DNA from: Helicovermis profundi
Lineage (GTDB): Bacteria; Bacillota; Clostridia; Peptostreptococcales; Acidaminobacteraceae
Length of the DNA: 64,000 nt
Assembly: GCF_033097505.1 (NCBI RefSeq)
Contig: NZ_AP028654.1
Coordinates: 2,712,001 to 2,776,000 of the forward strand
Direction of reading: 5' to 3'
The position numbers and the translations under genes are program-made. Shown here in pieces: positions 36,833 through 49,703 of this stretch. The notes beneath the pieces are model-generated. The model made no database searches, was not told the origin of the DNA, and worked only from the letters and a program-made list of their open reading frames with translations. Each line of letters begins with the position of its first letter. The stretch's first letter is position 1.

Positions 36833-38902
36833 TTATTGTTTTTCTCCAATAATATCTTCAGCGATATTATTTGGAACTTGTTCATAATGACTGAACTGCA
36901 TTGTATAGTTACCTCTACCTTGTGATTTACTTCTTAAATCAGTAGAGTAACCAAACATTTCAGAAAGCGGAACATGCGCTCTGATAACTTGATTACCATG
37001 AACAACTTCCATACCTTCAAGTTGACCACGTCTAGAACTAATATCACCCATTACGTCACCAAGATACTCTTCTGGAACGACTACTTCAACACTCATATAA
37101 GGTTCAAGTAAAACAGCTCCACCTTTTCTCATAGCTTCTCTAAGTGCCATAGAACCAGCAAGTTTAAATGCCATCTCAGATGAATCGACATCATGATATG
37201 ATCCATCATATAGTTCAACATGTAAATCAACAATTTCATAACCAGCTAAGAAACCACTTTTAAGTGCTCCTTGTATACCTTGGTTTGCAGGTTCAATATA
37301 TTCTCTTGGAACCGTTCCACCTGTAACACTATTAACAAAGGTATAACCTTCGCCTGGCTTACCTGGAGTAACTTTGATTTTAACATGTCCATATTGACCT
37401 TTACCACCTGATTGCTTAGAATGTTTGTACTCAACTTGAACAGCTTTTTTAATTGTTTCTTTATAAGCTACTTGAGGAGCACCAACATTAGCTTCTACTT
37501 TAAATTCTCTAAGTAATCTATCTACTATAATCTCTAAGTGCAATTCACCCATACCAGAGATGATTACCTGACCTGTTTCTTTGTCAGTAAAAGTTTTAAA
37601 TGTAGGATCTTCTTCAGCAAGTTTAGATAAAGCAATACCCATTTTTTCTTGAGATGCTTTTGTCTTTGGTTCAATTGCAACACTAATAACTGGATCAGGG
37701 AACTCCATTGATTCTAAGATAATTGGATTATCTTGATCACATAAGGTATCACCTGTAGTTGTATATTTAAGACCAATTGCAGCAGCAATATCTCCAGAAT
37801 ATACTTTTGAAATTTCTTCTCTTTTATTAGCATGCATTTGAAGTATTCTACCAACTCTCTCTTTTTTCTCTTTTGTCGAGTTAAATACATAAGAACCAGA
37901 ATCTAATGTTCCCGAATATACTCTAAAGAATGAAAGTCTTCCAACAAATGGGTCAGTCATTATTTTGAATGCAAGTGCTGAAAATGGTGCAGAATCGTCA
38001 GATGGTCTTTCATCTTCTTCACCATCTATAGTTGTTCCTTTAATTGCAGGAACATCAATAGGCGCTGGAAGATAATCAATTACAGCATCTAAAAGCATTT
38101 TAACACCTTTGTTTTTATAAGCAGATCCACAGAAAACCGGAACCATAACATTATCAATTGTTGCCTTTCTAACCGCAACTTTAATTTCATCAGCAGTTAT
38201 TTCTTCACCTTCAAGGTATTTTTCCATAAGAGCTTCATCTGTTTCTGAAACAGATTCAACAAGCTTTTCTCTGTACTCTTCAGCTAATTCTCTCATATCC
38301 TCAGGTATTTCAACTATTTCTATTTCTTCACCTAAATCATCTCTATACATTACAGCTTTCATATCAAGAAGTGTAATAATACCTACGAAATCATTTTCAG
38401 CTCCGATTGGAAGTTGTAGTGGTACTGCATTTGCTTTAAGTCTATCTTTCATCATACCAACAACTCTTAAGAAGTCAGCACCTGTGATATCCATTTTGTT
38501 AACAAACGCCATTCTAGGTACTCCGTAAGTAACAGCTTGTCTCCAAACAGTTTCAGATTGTGGCTCAACGCCACCTTTTGCACAAAAAACTGCTACAGAT
38601 CCATCTAAGACTCTTAATGATCTTTCAACTTCAACTGTAAAGTCAACGTGGCCAGGAGTATCTATAATATTTATTCTATGATCTTGCCATTGGCATGTAG
38701 TCGCAGCAGAAGTAATTGTAATACCTCTTTCCTGCTCTTGCTCCATCCAGTCCATCTGAGATGCACCATCATGCGTTTCACCTATTTTATGAGTTATACC
38801 AGAATAATATAAAACTCTTTCTGTAGTTGTTGTTTTACCCGCATCGATGTGAGCCATGATACCAATGTTTCTCGTTCTCTCTAAAGGAAAAGCTCTTGAC
38901 AC
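36833..38902 (-). CDS. fusA: elongation factor G
   Basis: A 689-residue translocation GTPase with five domains. G1 [10 protein letters not shown]3 DTPGHVDF and G4 NKMD are intact, and the domain IV tip region ([15 protein letters not shown]) is near residue 500. The start codon is GTG at 38900-38902, eight bases after AGGGGG. Only one EF-G is in the window. Confidence 0.97.
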   Translation of the reverse strand: MSRAFPLERTRNIGIMAHIDAGKTTTTERVLYYSGITHKIGETHDGASQMDWMEQEQERGITITSAATTCQWQDHRINIIDTPGHVDFTVEVERSLRVLDGSVAVFCAKGGVEPQSETVWRQAVTYGVPRMAFVNKMDITGADFLRVVGMMKDRLKANAVPLQLPIGAENDFVGIITLLDMKAVMYRDDLGEEIEIVEIPEDMRELAEEYREKLVESVSETDEALMEKYLEGEEITADEIKVAVRKATIDNVMVPVFCGSAYKNKGVKMLLDAVIDYLPAPIDVPAIKGTTIDGEEDERPSDDSAPFSALAFKIMTDPFVGRLSFFRVYSGTLDSGSYVFNSTKEKKERVGRILQMHANKREEISKVYSGDIAAAIGLKYTTTGDTLCDQDNPIILESMEFPDPVISVAIEPKTKASQEKMGIALSKLAEEDPTFKTFTDKETGQVIISGMGELHLEIIVDRLLREFKVEANVGAPQVAYKETIKKAVQVEYKHSKQSGGKGQYGHVKIKVTPGKPGEGYTFVNSVTGGTVPREYIEPANQGIQGALKSGFLAGYEIVDLHVELYDGSYHDVDSSEMAFKLAGSMALREAMRKGGAVLLEPYMSVEVVVPEEYLGDVMGDISSRRGQLEGMEVVHGNQVIRAHVPLSEMFGYSTDLRSKSQGRGNYTMQFSHYEQVPNNIAEDIIGEKQ

Positions 38903-38950
38903 TTTTTTTCCCCCTTTCCGCGAAATACTATTAGTATATCTATATTAGTT

Positions 38951-39448
<498 letters not shown>

Positions 39449-39540
39449 TCATCGGTACTCGATATTACTATCGTTGTGCTAGCTGTATTACTATATAAAA
39501 CCTCTTCCAAAGGAAGAGGTTAATATATTCTTATCAAATT

Positions 39541-39963
39541 CTAACTTTTCTTCTTCTTAGGTACTTTAGCTCCATATTTAGATCTAGATTGCATTCTATC
39601 TGCAACACCTGAAGTATCAAGTACACCTCTAACAATATGGTATCTAACACCAGGTAAGTCTTTAATTCTTCCACCTCTGATTAGAACAACACTATGTTCT
39701 TGTAAATTGTGTCCAATTCCAGGGATGTAAGCAGTAACCTCTAATCCATTTGTAAGTCTAACTCTAGCTACTTTTCTAAGCGCAGAGTTCGGCTTTTTAG
39801 GAGTGATTGTTTTTACAGATGTACAAACACCTCTTTTTTGAGGAGAATTTTGTTTAACCGGTTCTCTCTTTAATGAATTAAATGTTCTTTGTAAAGCTGG
39901 AGAAGTTGATTTTTCAACCATTTTCTTTCTACTTTTACGAACTAATTGATTTATAGTAGGCAT
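39541..39963 (-). CDS. rpsL: 30S ribosomal protein S12
   Basis: A 140-residue S12 at the decoding centre. [13 protein letters not shown] opens it. [17 protein letters not shown] includes the loop where streptomycin-resistance changes arise; the lysine of PKKPNSA is the wild-type form, so no resistance substitution is seen there. The ATG at 39963 lies seven bases after AGGAGG. Confidence 0.97.
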   Translation of the reverse strand: MPTINQLVRKSRKKMVEKSTSPALQRTFNSLKREPVKQNSPQKRGVCTSVKTITPKKPNSALRKVARVRLTNGLEVTAYIPGIGHNLQEHSVVLIRGGRIKDLPGVRYHIVRGVLDTSGVADRMQSRSKYGAKVPKKKKS

Positions 39964-39984
39964 CAAGGCACCTCCTTTCTTTTT

Positions 39985-40224
39985 TTATTTTATAATAACT
40001 GCTGTAGCAGCACCAACGTCAATTTTACATGCATTTCCAAGTTCTTTCATTGTATTAATAAATACAATTTCAACTGAACTTCTATTTGCAAGTTCTATTA
40101 CTCTTCTAGTTACATATTGCTCTGCATCTTTTGCAATATATACCTTCACTACTTTATCATCTAAAATAGCTTTTAACGATTGCTTAACACCAACTCGTAC
40201 CTTTTCTTCTTCAAACTCAAGCAT
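39985..40224 (-). CDS. L7Ae-like ribosomal protein (YbxF/RplGB type)
   Basis: A protein of about 80 residues of the L7Ae/L30e/S12e fold, which binds kink-turn RNA. VYIAKDAEQYVTRRVIELAN and the C-terminal CKIDVGAATAVII are typical. It lies between rpoC and rpsL as in Bacillus. A GTG at 40230 is four bases and an ATG at 40224 ten bases after AGGAGG; the ATG is used here but either is possible. Confidence 0.9.
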   Translation of the reverse strand: MLEFEEEKVRVGVKQSLKAILDDKVVKVYIAKDAEQYVTRRVIELANRSSVEIVFINTMKELGNACKIDVGAATAVIIK

Positions 40225-40279
40225 GTACACTAAGCCTCCTTTGTAGCAATTACAATAAAGCTAGCGTGAACACTATAAC

Positions 40280-40308
40280 AGTCTAACACCATTAAAGTGC
40301 ACTGTCAA
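40280..40308 (-). promoter_or_regulatory. str operon promoter
   Basis: Consensus TTGACA (40303-40308) and TAGACT (40280-40285) on the minus strand, 17 bases apart, upstream of the L7Ae-like gene. Confidence 0.75.
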
Positions 40309-40323
40309 CAAAATTATTAACTT

Positions 40324-40353
40324 TTATGCAAAAGTTTTATTAACTTTGCATAA
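40324..40353 (-). terminator. weak hairpin after rpoC
   Basis: TTATGCAAA and TTTGCATAA arms form a stem with one bulge just after the rpoC stop; the minus-strand 3' flank is only AGTTAATAATTTTG, so termination is probably incomplete. Confidence 0.45.
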
Positions 40354-40357
40354 AAAA

Positions 40358-43300
40358 TTATTCATTAACAATAGGATACTCTTCCTTAGTTTGTATAGCT
40401 ATATCTCTATACTTTCGCATACCAGTTCCAGCAGGAATCAGTTTTCCTATAATAACATTTTCTTTAAGTCCTACAAGTCTATCTTCCTTGCCATTAATTG
40501 CAGCTTCTGTAAGAACTCTAGTAGTTTCCTGGAATGAAGCTGATGATAGGAACGAATCTGTTGCTAAAGATGCTTTAGTAATTCCAAGTAAATTCCTAGT
40601 CCCAATCGCAACATTACCCTTGTTTTCTCGAACAACTTTATTTTTCTCCAAAAACTCTCTATAACTAACTACAGTTCCTGGAAGCATATCAGTATCACCA
40701 GGTTCATCAACTTTAATTTTAAAGAGCATTCTTTTAATTATAACTTCAATATGCTTATCATTAATGTCAACACCTTGAAGTCTATAAACACGTTGAACTT
40801 CCTTAACAATATATTCTTGAACTCCACGTACACCTACAACTCTTAGTAGATCATGTGGATTAATCGAACCTTCTGTTATTAATTCCCCTTGCTTAACAAA
40901 ATCTCCATCTTTTACATTAAGTTTAGAACCAAATATAACTTGTGTTGCATATTGCTCACCTGAATCAGCAGTAATTATAACTTCATTTTTCTTTTTTGTT
41001 TCTTTAAATGATATTTTACCATCCATCTCTGCTATAACAGCAAGTCCTTTCGGTTTTCTTGCTTCAAATAATTCTTCAACCCTTGGAAGTCCTTGAGTGA
41101 TATCACCACCAGCAACTCCACCTGTATGGAAAGTTCTCATTGTAAGTTGAGTACCAGGCTCACCAATCGATTGTGCAGCAATTATTCCTACAGCTTCTCC
41201 GACATTGACTGGTTTCCCATTCGCAAGGTTAATACCATAACATTTACTACATACACCAGTCGGTGTTTCACATTCTAAAACAGAACGTACAATTGCCGAA
41301 GTTATACCAGCAGCAACAATATTATTGGAAATTGTTTTTGTAATCATAGTATCTTTATCTACTAATAATTCACCTGTATTAGGGTCATGCATATCTTCAG
41401 TTAAAAATCTACCTAAAATTCTTTCACCAAATGGTTCTATAATTTCGTTATTTTCAACTATATCTGAAACTTCAATACCTTCAACTGTTCCACAATCAAG
41501 TTCTCTTACGATAACATCCTGTGATACATCTACAAGTCTTCTAGTTAAATAACCCGAGTCAGCTGTTCTAAGCGCTGTATCTGCAAGTCCTTTTCTAGCA
41601 CCTGTTGTTGAAATAAAGTATTCAAGTACTGAAAGTCCCTCTCTAAAGTTAGATATAATAGGAATCTCAACTGTTTTACCAAGTGCATTAGCCATAAGTC
41701 CACGCATACCAGCTAACTGTCTAATTTGATTTTTACTACCCCTTGCACCTGAATCCGCCATGATTTTTATATTATTTAATCTATCAAGATTTTCCATAAG
41801 TGCATCTGTTACATCATCAGTAGCTATAGTCCACGTCTGTATTATCTTTTGATATCTATCTTCATCAGATAACAATCCTCTTCTATAAGCACTTTGAAAT
41901 TTATCTACTTTTTTTCTAGCTTCTTCAATAATAACTTTCTTTTTAGGTGGAATTATCATATCAGAAAGCGAAACAGTAATTGCCGCTCTTGTTGAATATT
42001 TAAATCCCATTTCCTTAAGTGTATCAAGCATAATTGCAGTAATAGTATTTTCATGTTTGGCAAAACACTTTGCAATTATCTCTTCAAGATCTTTTTTCGT
42101 ACATAAAAAATCAATCTCAAGACCAAATTTATCTTTCTCTCTATCAACAAAGCCCATATCTTGTGGCATTCTCTCATTAAAAATAAATCGACCAACTGTA
42201 CTCTCAACAATTGACATTTCATTTGAATTATACGCTTTTCTTCTCATTTTTACTCTTGAATGAAGTCCAACTTTTTTAGTTTCATAAGCTAAGAACATTT
42301 CATCAAAATCTTTAAATACCATTCCAACACCTGGTTCATCTTCTTTTTCAAGCGTTAAATAATATGCACCAAGTACCATATCCTGAGAAGGAGTCGTAAT
42401 AGGCAGACCATCTTTTGGAGCTAGTATATTATTAACAGAAAGCATTAAAAATCTTGCTTCCGCTTGTGCTTCAACAGATAAAGGTAAATGAACTGCCATT
42501 TGATCACCGTCAAAGTCAGCATTATATGCTGTACATACAAGAGGGTGAAGTCTTATAGCTTTACCATCAATTAAAACAGGTTCAAAAGCTTGTATTCCAA
42601 GTCTATGAAGAGTCGGAGCACGATTAAGCATCACTGGGTGATCTTTAATAACTTCTTCAACAATTGGCCACACTTCTGGTTTAGCTTTCTCTACCATTCT
42701 TTTTGCACTCTTAATATTATGAACATAACCATCTTTAACTAATTTTTTCATAATATAAGGTTTAAATAATTCAAGAGCCATTTTTTTAGGTAAACCACAT
42801 TGATAAAATTTAAGTTCTGGACCAACAACGATTACCGATCTACCCGAATAATCAACACGTTTTCCAAGTAAGTTTTGACGGAATCTTCCCTGCTTTCCTT
42901 TTAACATATCCGATAGTGATTTTAAAGGCCTATTTCCAGGACCCGTAACTGGTCTACCACGTCTACCATTATCAATAAGTGCATCAACAGCTTCTTGAAG
43001 CATTCTTTTTTCATTTCTTACAATAATATCAGGAGCTCCAAGTTCTAAAAGTCTTTTTAAACGATTATTTCTATTAATAACCCTTCTATAAAGATCATTT
43101 AAGTCACTTGTTGCAAATCTACCACCATCAAGTTGAACCATAGGTCTAATATCTGGTGGAATTACAGGAACAACATCTAAAATCATCCAAGACGGATTGT
43201 TTCCTGATTTTCTAAAAGCTTCAACTACTTCTAATCTTCTAGTAAGTTTAAGTTTTTTCTGTCCAGTACTTCCATCTAATGACTTTCTAAGTTCATCTGA

Positions 43301-43861
43301 TAAAGTATCTAGATTAATTTTATTAAGAACTTCTTTTACCGATTCAGCACCCATACCTGCTTTAAAAGCATGACCATATTTTTCTCTATAATCAAAATAC
43401 TCTCTTTCAGTTAATAGTTGTTTTTCTGATAAAGAAGTATCTCCAGCAGAAATTACTATATATGAAGCAAAATATAATACTTTTTCAAGCGAACGAGGTG
43501 ACATATCAAGAAGAATACCCATTTTAGAAGGAATTCCTTTGAAATACCAAATATGTGATACTGGAGCAGCTAATTCTATATGACCCATTCTTTCACGTCT
43601 TACTTTTGATTTTGTTACTTCAACTCCACATCTATCACAAATTACACCTTTATATCTAACTCTTTTATATTTTCCACAATGACATTCCCAGTCTTTTGTA
43701 GGTCCAAAAATCTTTTCACAGAACAAACCTTCTTTTTCAGGTTTTAACGTTCTATAATTTATAGTTTCTGGTTTTTTTACTTCTCCTCTAGACCAAGATC
43801 TTATCTTGTCTGGCGAAGCTAATCCGATTTTAATTGAATCAAAATTGTTAAACTGTAACAA
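40358..43861 (-). CDS. rpoC: DNA-directed RNA polymerase beta' subunit
   Basis: A 1,167-residue catalytic subunit. The N-terminal zinc site [20 protein letters not shown] is near residues 60-78 (four cysteines), [12 protein letters not shown] holds the three catalytic aspartates near residue 450, and a second zinc cluster ([13 protein letters not shown]) is near residue 870. The start is a TTG at 43859-43861 with AGAGGT five bases upstream. It follows rpoB in the usual order. Confidence 0.98.
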   Translation of the reverse strand: MLQFNNFDSIKIGLASPDKIRSWSRGEVKKPETINYRTLKPEKEGLFCEKIFGPTKDWECHCGKYKRVRYKGVICDRCGVEVTKSKVRRERMGHIELAAPVSHIWYFKGIPSKMGILLDMSPRSLEKVLYFASYIVISAGDTSLSEKQLLTEREYFDYREKYGHAFKAGMGAESVKEVLNKINLDTLSDELRKSLDGSTGQKKLKLTRRLEVVEAFRKSGNNPSWMILDVVPVIPPDIRPMVQLDGGRFATSDLNDLYRRVINRNNRLKRLLELGAPDIIVRNEKRMLQEAVDALIDNGRRGRPVTGPGNRPLKSLSDMLKGKQGRFRQNLLGKRVDYSGRSVIVVGPELKFYQCGLPKKMALELFKPYIMKKLVKDGYVHNIKSAKRMVEKAKPEVWPIVEEVIKDHPVMLNRAPTLHRLGIQAFEPVLIDGKAIRLHPLVCTAYNADFDGDQMAVHLPLSVEAQAEARFLMLSVNNILAPKDGLPITTPSQDMVLGAYYLTLEKEDEPGVGMVFKDFDEMFLAYETKKVGLHSRVKMRRKAYNSNEMSIVESTVGRFIFNERMPQDMGFVDREKDKFGLEIDFLCTKKDLEEIIAKCFAKHENTITAIMLDTLKEMGFKYSTRAAITVSLSDMIIPPKKKVIIEEARKKVDKFQSAYRRGLLSDEDRYQKIIQTWTIATDDVTDALMENLDRLNNIKIMADSGARGSKNQIRQLAGMRGLMANALGKTVEIPIISNFREGLSVLEYFISTTGARKGLADTALRTADSGYLTRRLVDVSQDVIVRELDCGTVEGIEVSDIVENNEIIEPFGERILGRFLTEDMHDPNTGELLVDKDTMITKTISNNIVAAGITSAIVRSVLECETPTGVCSKCYGINLANGKPVNVGEAVGIIAAQSIGEPGTQLTMRTFHTGGVAGGDITQGLPRVEELFEARKPKGLAVIAEMDGKISFKETKKKNEVIITADSGEQYATQVIFGSKLNVKDGDFVKQGELITEGSINPHDLLRVVGVRGVQEYIVKEVQRVYRLQGVDINDKHIEVIIKRMLFKIKVDEPGDTDMLPGTVVSYREFLEKNKVVRENKGNVAIGTRNLLGITKASLATDSFLSSASFQETTRVLTEAAINGKEDRLVGLKENVIIGKLIPAGTGMRKYRDIAIQTKEEYPIVNE

Positions 43862-43906
43862 GGGCTACCTCTCCCTTCAAATAATCTATTTTCTAATAAC
43901 TAACGT

Positions 43907-46900
43907 TTATTTTTCGTCGTTATTATCTGCACCATCAGTTGCTATAAATCCACTTTTAACTTCGTCTTCTGCTGCAGCTTTACTAATCGCTGAATTATCA
44001 TCCATTAATTTGGCAGCATTTGAATAACCATCATCCGATATATCAGTTTTAAGTTCTATTTCTCCAATATCATCTTTAAGCAACTTAATATCAAGTGCTA
44101 ATGACTGAAGCTCTTTGATTAAAACTTTAAAAGATTCAGGTATTCCAGGTTCAGGAATATTTTCGCCTTTTACAATTGCCTCATATGCCTTTACACGCCC
44201 TACAACATCATCAGATTTAACAGTAAGTATTTCTTGAAGGGTATAAGCCGCGCCATAAGCTTCAAGCGCCCACACTTCCATTTCTCCAAATCTCTGTCCA
44301 CCGAATTGAGCTTTACCACCAAGCGGTTGCTGAGTAACCAATGAATACGGTCCTGTGCTTCTTGCATGAATTTTATCATCAACTAAATGGTGAAGTTTTA
44401 GCATATACATATATCCAACTGTAACCGGATTATCAAAGAACTCACCCGTTCTACCATCTCTAATGTTCAGCTTTCCATTTCTTGGATATCCAGCTTTTTC
44501 TAACAAATCTAATATTTGTGATTCTTTCGCTCCGTCAAACACAGGAGTTGCAACATGCCATCCAAATTTCTTTGCAGCTAAACCAAGATGGACTTCCAGT
44601 ACCTGCCCAATATTCATACGCGAAGGTACGCCTAGTGGATTTAATACTATTTGAAGTGGTGTTCCATCATCCAAAAACGGCATATCTTCTCTTGGAAGAA
44701 TTCTAGAAATAACACCTTTATTTCCGTGACGTCCAGCCATTTTATCTCCGACGTTAATCTTTCTTTTTCTTGCAATGTACGTTCTAACTAAAACATTAAC
44801 TCCTGGTGATAGTTCATCACCATTTTCCCTAGTAAATACTTTAACATCTACTATAATACCTGTTTCGCCATGAGGTACTCTTAAAGAAGTTTCTCTTACT
44901 TCTCTAGCCTTCTCACCAAATATCGCTCTTAACAATCTTTCTTCAGCAGTAAGTTCTGTTTCTCCTTTTGGAGTAACTTTACCAACTAAGATGTCTCCAG
45001 CAAAAACTTCAGCACCTATTCTAATAATACCTCTATCATCAAGATTTTTTAGAGCATCATCACTAACATTCGGAATATCTCTTGTAATTTCTTCTGGTCC
45101 AAGTTTAGTATCTCTCGCTTCAGACTCATATTCTTCAACATGAATAGAAGAAAGAACATCATATTTTACTAATTCTTCACTTAATAAAATTGCATCTTCA
45201 TAGTTATAGCCTTCCCAAGTCATAAAACCAATTAGAAGGTTAGTTCCTAGAGCAATTTCACCCATCTCAGTAGATGGACCATCCGCAATTATCATACCCG
45301 GCTTAACTCTTTCTCCTTTTACAACAATAGGATCTTGGTTAACACAAGTACCTTGATTTGATCTTTTAAATTTCAGTAATTTATATTTTCGTCTTTCACC
45401 GTTATCTTTTTTAATAATTATTTCATCTGCAGATACGTATTGAACAATACCGTCATCTTTTGACACAACAACCGCACCCGAATCTCTTGCTGCAGGATGT
45501 TCCATTCCAGTTCCAATAATAGGAGCCTGCGCTCTTACAAGCGGAACAGCCTGACGTTGCATGTTTGATCCCATTAGCGCTCTATTGGCATCATCATTTT
45601 CTAGGAACGGTATCATTGCTGTTGCAACAGAAACCATTTGCTGTGCTGATACTTCAACTAAATCAACTTCTTCTCTCGGAAATTCTTTAATATCAGATTT
45701 TCTTCTTGCTACAACTCTTTTAGCAATAATTTTATTCTCTGAATCAAGCTTTTCATTAGCTGGAACAACTACATACTTTTCTTCAATATCCGCAGTAATA
45801 TATTTATATTCTTTAGATACAACACCCGTTTCTTTATTTACCGTTCTATAAGGAGATTCAATAAAACCATACTCATTTATCTGAGCATAAGTACTTAAAG
45901 AACCTATAAGTCCAATATTTGGACCCTCAGGAGTTTCAATTGGACACATTCTTCCATAATGAGAATGATGTACGTCACGGACTTCGAATCCAGCTCTTTC
46001 TCTTGATAAACCACCCGGTCCAAGCGCAGATAATCTTCTCTTGTGAGTCAATTCTGCAAGTGGATTTGTTTGATCCATAAATTGTGAAAGCTGAGAACTA
46101 CCAAAGAATTCTTTAATCGCAGCAGCTACTGGTCTTATATTTATTAGAGCTTGAGGAGTTATTGATTCCATATCTTGAATTGTCATTCTTTCTCTAACAA
46201 CTCTTTCCATTCTTGATAAACCAATTCTAAATTGATTTTGAAGAAGTTCTCCAACCGATCTAATTCTTCTATTTCCTAAGTGATCAATATCGTCTACATC
46301 ACCAACACCATTAGTCAAGTTGAATATATAACTAATCGACGCAATAATATCAGCTTCTATTATATGTTTAGGAATTAAATCTTTAATTCTTAACTTAATT
46401 TCTTTTTTTATATCTTCTTCCGTAGAATAAGTATCTAATATCTCTTTTAAAACTGGATAGTATACTTTCTCTTTAATATTGAGTCCATCAGCATTAAAAT
46501 ACCCTTTAATGTCAACAAAATTACTACCAATTACTCTTGAATACTTGTCTTCACCAACTTCAACATCAACCGACTTAACTCCAGCATTTTCGATTTTCAT
46601 AGCTAAATCATAAGTAATCACTTGACCTTTTTCACATAAAACTTCACCTGTATTAGGGTCAATTACATCACTAAAAACAGTTCGTCTATCTAATCTATTA
46701 GCTAAACCTAGTTTTTTATTGAACTTGTATCTACCTACTTTTGCCAAATCATATCTCTTATCATCAAAGAATAATGAATTAATTAAGCTTGTTGCACTTT
46801 CAACAGTTGGAGGCTCACCTGGTCTAAGTTTTTTATAAATTTCAACTAGCCCTTCATCTTGAGAAGTCGTATTATCTTTTTCAAGAGTAACTAAAAGTTT

Positions 46901-47542
46901 CTCGTCTTCTCCAAAAACATTAATAATTTCTTGATCAGTTGTTATACCAAGAGCTCTCATTAATACAGTAATAGGTAATTTTCTCGTTCTGTCAATTCTT
47001 ACAGAAATAACATCACTAGAGTCTAATTCATACTCTAACCACGCACCCCTATTAGGTATAATTGTAGAAGAATAAAGCTTGTTACCAACTTTATCTAATT
47101 TCATATCATAGTAAGGTCCTGGTGATCTAACCAGCTGACTTACTATTACCCTTTCTGCACCGTTAATAACAAAAGTTCCTGTTTCGGTCATAAGAGGAAA
47201 ATCTCCCATAAAAACTTTTTGTTCTTTAACTTCGCCAGTTTCTTTGTTGATGAACCTAACCTGCACCTTAAGGGGTACAGCGTAAGTAACATCTCTTTCT
47301 TTACATTCTTCAACATCATACTTCGCTTCATCTTCTAGTTTGTAATCAATAAATTCTAGAATCAAATTACCAGTATAATCTTGAATTGGTGAAATGTCAT
47401 TGAAAGCTTCCATTAAACCATCTTTTAAAAACCATGCATATGATTTTTTTTGAATTTCAATAAAATTAGGAGTATCCAAAATTTTAGAAATTCTTGAGAA
47501 ATCCATCCTTGTACGTTTACCGAGCTGTATAGGCTGTGGCAT
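43907..47542 (-). CDS. rpoB: DNA-directed RNA polymerase beta subunit
   Basis: A 1,211-residue catalytic subunit. [20 protein letters not shown] and [19 protein letters not shown] form the rifampicin-binding region near residues 480-530 and show the usual wild-type residues. The C-terminal [20 protein letters not shown] is near residue 1085. A Gly/Asp-rich tail closes it. Its own promoter is 180 bases upstream, beyond a terminator that ends the rplJL transcript. Confidence 0.98.
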   Translation of the reverse strand: MPQPIQLGKRTRMDFSRISKILDTPNFIEIQKKSYAWFLKDGLMEAFNDISPIQDYTGNLILEFIDYKLEDEAKYDVEECKERDVTYAVPLKVQVRFINKETGEVKEQKVFMGDFPLMTETGTFVINGAERVIVSQLVRSPGPYYDMKLDKVGNKLYSSTIIPNRGAWLEYELDSSDVISVRIDRTRKLPITVLMRALGITTDQEIINVFGEDEKLLVTLEKDNTTSQDEGLVEIYKKLRPGEPPTVESATSLINSLFFDDKRYDLAKVGRYKFNKKLGLANRLDRRTVFSDVIDPNTGEVLCEKGQVITYDLAMKIENAGVKSVDVEVGEDKYSRVIGSNFVDIKGYFNADGLNIKEKVYYPVLKEILDTYSTEEDIKKEIKLRIKDLIPKHIIEADIIASISYIFNLTNGVGDVDDIDHLGNRRIRSVGELLQNQFRIGLSRMERVVRERMTIQDMESITPQALINIRPVAAAIKEFFGSSQLSQFMDQTNPLAELTHKRRLSALGPGGLSRERAGFEVRDVHHSHYGRMCPIETPEGPNIGLIGSLSTYAQINEYGFIESPYRTVNKETGVVSKEYKYITADIEEKYVVVPANEKLDSENKIIAKRVVARRKSDIKEFPREEVDLVEVSAQQMVSVATAMIPFLENDDANRALMGSNMQRQAVPLVRAQAPIIGTGMEHPAARDSGAVVVSKDDGIVQYVSADEIIIKKDNGERRKYKLLKFKRSNQGTCVNQDPIVVKGERVKPGMIIADGPSTEMGEIALGTNLLIGFMTWEGYNYEDAILLSEELVKYDVLSSIHVEEYESEARDTKLGPEEITRDIPNVSDDALKNLDDRGIIRIGAEVFAGDILVGKVTPKGETELTAEERLLRAIFGEKAREVRETSLRVPHGETGIIVDVKVFTRENGDELSPGVNVLVRTYIARKRKINVGDKMAGRHGNKGVISRILPREDMPFLDDGTPLQIVLNPLGVPSRMNIGQVLEVHLGLAAKKFGWHVATPVFDGAKESQILDLLEKAGYPRNGKLNIRDGRTGEFFDNPVTVGYMYMLKLHHLVDDKIHARSTGPYSLVTQQPLGGKAQFGGQRFGEMEVWALEAYGAAYTLQEILTVKSDDVVGRVKAYEAIVKGENIPEPGIPESFKVLIKELQSLALDIKLLKDDIGEIELKTDISDDGYSNAAKLMDDNSAISKAAAEDEVKSGFIATDGADNNDEK

Positions 47543-47718
47543 TCATTATTCACCCCTCATAATTGAAGTAAAAAGGCTTGTCTATGAAAAACCTTTATAT
47601 ATTTTAGGACATATGTCCATAATAAACTATAAAAACATCATTTTTTGCCTATGAAAAAAACAAAAAATAACAAAAAAGACCATACTAATCCATGTTACAT
47701 AGTCTCCGCATTTTACAA

Positions 47719-47747
47719 TGCTATCACATATGAAAAACAATGTCAAG
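47719..47747 (-). promoter_or_regulatory. rpoBC promoter
   Basis: TTGACA (47742-47747) and TAGCAT (47719-47724) on the minus strand with a 17-base spacer; the leader to rpoB is about 170 bases of A/T-rich DNA without a recognised structure. Confidence 0.78.
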
Positions 47748-47757
47748 ACTCACGAAG

Positions 47758-47895
47758 AAAAAAAGCAGTGCGATTAAGAATAATAAAATAATATTTAAAA
47801 CACGCCTTTATGTTTTAAATATTATTTTATTATTCTTAATCATAGGGCTAACAGCCCGTGGCAAAGAAAAACGAAGTTTTTCTGGGACGCACTGC
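47758..47895. repeat. four-way-junction hairpin repeat, copy B (complete)
   Basis: An 8-bp closing stem, GCAGTGCG (47765-47772) and CGCACTGC (47888-47895), encloses three arms. Arm 1 is a perfect 30-bp stem (47773-47802 with 47811-47840) and an 8-base loop. Arm 2 is GGGCT-AAC-AGCCC (47845-47857). Arm 3 is AGAAAAAC-GAA-GTTTTTCT (47865-47883). On the minus strand the closing stem is followed by seven T residues, so the RNA would resemble a branched terminator. Same plan as 4811-4936. Confidence 0.85.
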
Positions 47896-48375
47896 TTATA
47901 TACCTTTTAAAATATAAGCAAAAACCTTTATCTTTTAATCACCATTTTATTATTCTTAATCATAGGGCTAACAGCCGCGCTATAAAAAACGAAGTTTTTC
48001 TGGGACGCACTGCTTATATACCTTTTAAAATATAAGCAAAACCCTTTATGTTTTAATCACCATTTTATTATTCTTAATCATAGGGCTAACAGCCGCGCTA
48101 TAAAAAACGAAGTTTTTCTGGGACGCACTGCTTATATACCTTTTAAATATAAGCAATATCCTTTATCTTTTAATCACCATTTTATTATTCTTAATCATAG
48201 GGCTAACAGCCGCGCTATAAAAAACGAAGTTTTTCTGGGACGCACTGCTTATATACCTTTTAAATATAAGCAACACACTTTAACTTTTAATCACCATTTT
48301 ATTATTCTTAATCATAGGGCTAACAGCCGCGCTATAAAAAACGAAGTTTTTCTGGGACGCACTGCTTATACTTCT
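47896..48375. repeat. four tandem right-half copies of the hairpin element
   Basis: CATAGGGCTAACAGCC occurs at 47841, 47961, 48079, 48196 and 48313, spacings of 120, 118, 117 and 117 bases. The last four units carry only the end of arm 1, arms 2 and 3 and the right closing strand (GACGCACTGC), plus a linker TTATATACCTTTTAAA...; the left closing strand and left side of arm 1 are missing. Units are nearly identical, which points to recent tandem expansion. Confidence 0.9.
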
Positions 48376-48531
48376 TTTTAAATATAATAAATTTCATCTA
48401 ACTTTTACAAGCGTATACAAATAAAAACTAAATAATTTAAAACTATAAAATAAATATGATTATTTTATACTATTAAAACACTTAGTTTTTATTACTTTAT
48501 ATTTTCCTAATTAGATGAACATTTAAGTAAT

Positions 48532-48557
48532 AAAAAAGGGCTTCTAAACAGAAGCCC
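48532..48557 (-). terminator. rplJL terminator
   Basis: GGGCTTCT and AGAAGCCC form a perfect 8-bp stem with a four-base loop, followed on the minus strand by six T residues, just after rplL. Confidence 0.9.
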
Positions 48558-48567
48558 TCTAATTGCA

Positions 48568-48930
48568 TTACTTAATTTCTACTGCTGCTCCAGCTGCTTC
48601 TAATTTAGCTTTAACTTCTTCAGCTTCTTCTTTAGAAACGCCTTCTTTAACTGCAGTTGGTGCTCCATCAACTACTGCTTTTGCTTCTTTAAGTCCTAAA
48701 GCAGTAATTTCTCTTACAGCTTTAATAACTCCAATTTTCTTAGCTCCAGCGTTTGATAAAATAACATCAAATTCAGTTTTTTCTTCAACAGCAGCTCCGC
48801 CAGCAGCTCCAGCCATCATTACAGGAGCAGATGCAGAAACACCAAATTCTTCTTCACATGCACTAACTAATTCATTTAATTCTAAAACAGTCATACCTTT
48901 TATAGCTTCAATAATTTGTTCTTTAGTCAT
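48568..48930 (-). CDS. rplL: 50S ribosomal protein L7/L12
   Basis: A 120-residue stalk protein. The N-terminal dimer domain leads through an Ala/Gly-rich hinge ([13 protein letters not shown]) to the C-terminal domain with [20 protein letters not shown], which recruits translation GTPases. It follows rplJ by about 50 bases and ends the transcript. Confidence 0.98.
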   Translation of the reverse strand: MTKEQIIEAIKGMTVLELNELVSACEEEFGVSASAPVMMAGAAGGAAVEEKTEFDVILSNAGAKKIGVIKAVREITALGLKEAKAVVDGAPTAVKEGVSKEEAEEVKAKLEAAGAAVEIK

Positions 48931-48979
48931 TTTGTTACACCTCCGTATTTTATATAAAACTCAACTTTTTTACAATCTA

Positions 48980-49492
48980 TTACTCTGCGCTTGCAGCTTC
49001 TGAACCATTATCTTTATCGATAATATTTTGAAGTAAGTATGCAAAATTCGATATTGGCGCTTTAAAGCTACCAAGTAATTTAGCAAGAAGAACTTCTCTT
49101 GAAGGAATATCTGCAATTACTTTGATCTTATCAATGTCGTAATACTCGCCTTCAATAATACCCGCTTTTAATTCTAAAGCTTTATGATCTTTTGCAAAAT
49201 CTTTTATAATTTTTGCTGGAACCACTGGATCATTATAACCAAAAGCAATAGCATTCGGTCCAGTCAATTCAACAGTTAAAGATTCAAATTTTGTATCTTT
49301 AATTGCTAACTTAGTAAAATTATTTTTGTAAACTTTATACTCAACACCAGCTTCTCTAAATTGTTTTCTTAACTCGTTAGCATCTTCAACTGACAAGCCT
49401 CTGTAATCAACAAGAATTGCTGATTGAGCATTTTCAAATTTACCTTTAATCTCTTCAACTTTTTGTTTTTTGAGTTCTAGGTTAGTTGACAT
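48980..49492 (-). CDS. rplJ: 50S ribosomal protein L10
   Basis: A 170-residue stalk base protein that carries L7/L12 dimers. AILVDYRGLSVEDANELRKQ and the C-terminal helix region (APISNFAYLLQNIID) are typical. Its leader has the L10 autoregulation motif and a terminator hairpin. Confidence 0.98.
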   Translation of the reverse strand: MSTNLELKKQKVEEIKGKFENAQSAILVDYRGLSVEDANELRKQFREAGVEYKVYKNNFTKLAIKDTKFESLTVELTGPNAIAFGYNDPVVPAKIIKDFAKDHKALELKAGIIEGEYYDIDKIKVIADIPSREVLLAKLLGSFKAPISNFAYLLQNIIDKDNGSEAASAE

Positions 49493-49537
49493 CTATTGTC
49501 CACCTCCTCATATTTTGTTTTTGCTTCAAGTAGTTTT

Positions 49538-49655
49538 CCAAAATAAAAATCTCCCTTGTAAACAAGAGAGATTTATATGTTCGCCTCGATCATATATATT
49601 CAATCTCGGTAGGAAATTAAGCACCTGCACCTACTGTCTACGATTAGCATTCAAT
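49538..49655 (-). promoter_or_regulatory. L10 leader with attenuator hairpin
   Basis: On the minus strand the leader reads GACAGTAGGTGC, then TTTCCTACCGAG, the conserved pairing and bulge of the ribosomal L10 leader. It is followed by the hairpin AAATCTC.CTTG/CAAG.GAGATTT (49547-49574) and TTTTATTTT. Binding of L10(L12) to such leaders lowers rplJL expression in Firmicutes; the hairpin suggests transcription attenuation. Confidence 0.8.
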
Positions 49656-49703
49656 TTAATCTTGATAATTATAACATTGACTTATAAATAAGTCAACTAT
49701 TAA

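Noticed and set aside
47896-48375. Possible CRISPR array because of regular repeats
   Set aside because: Whole units of about 118 bases repeat without unique spacers, and no cas genes are nearby.
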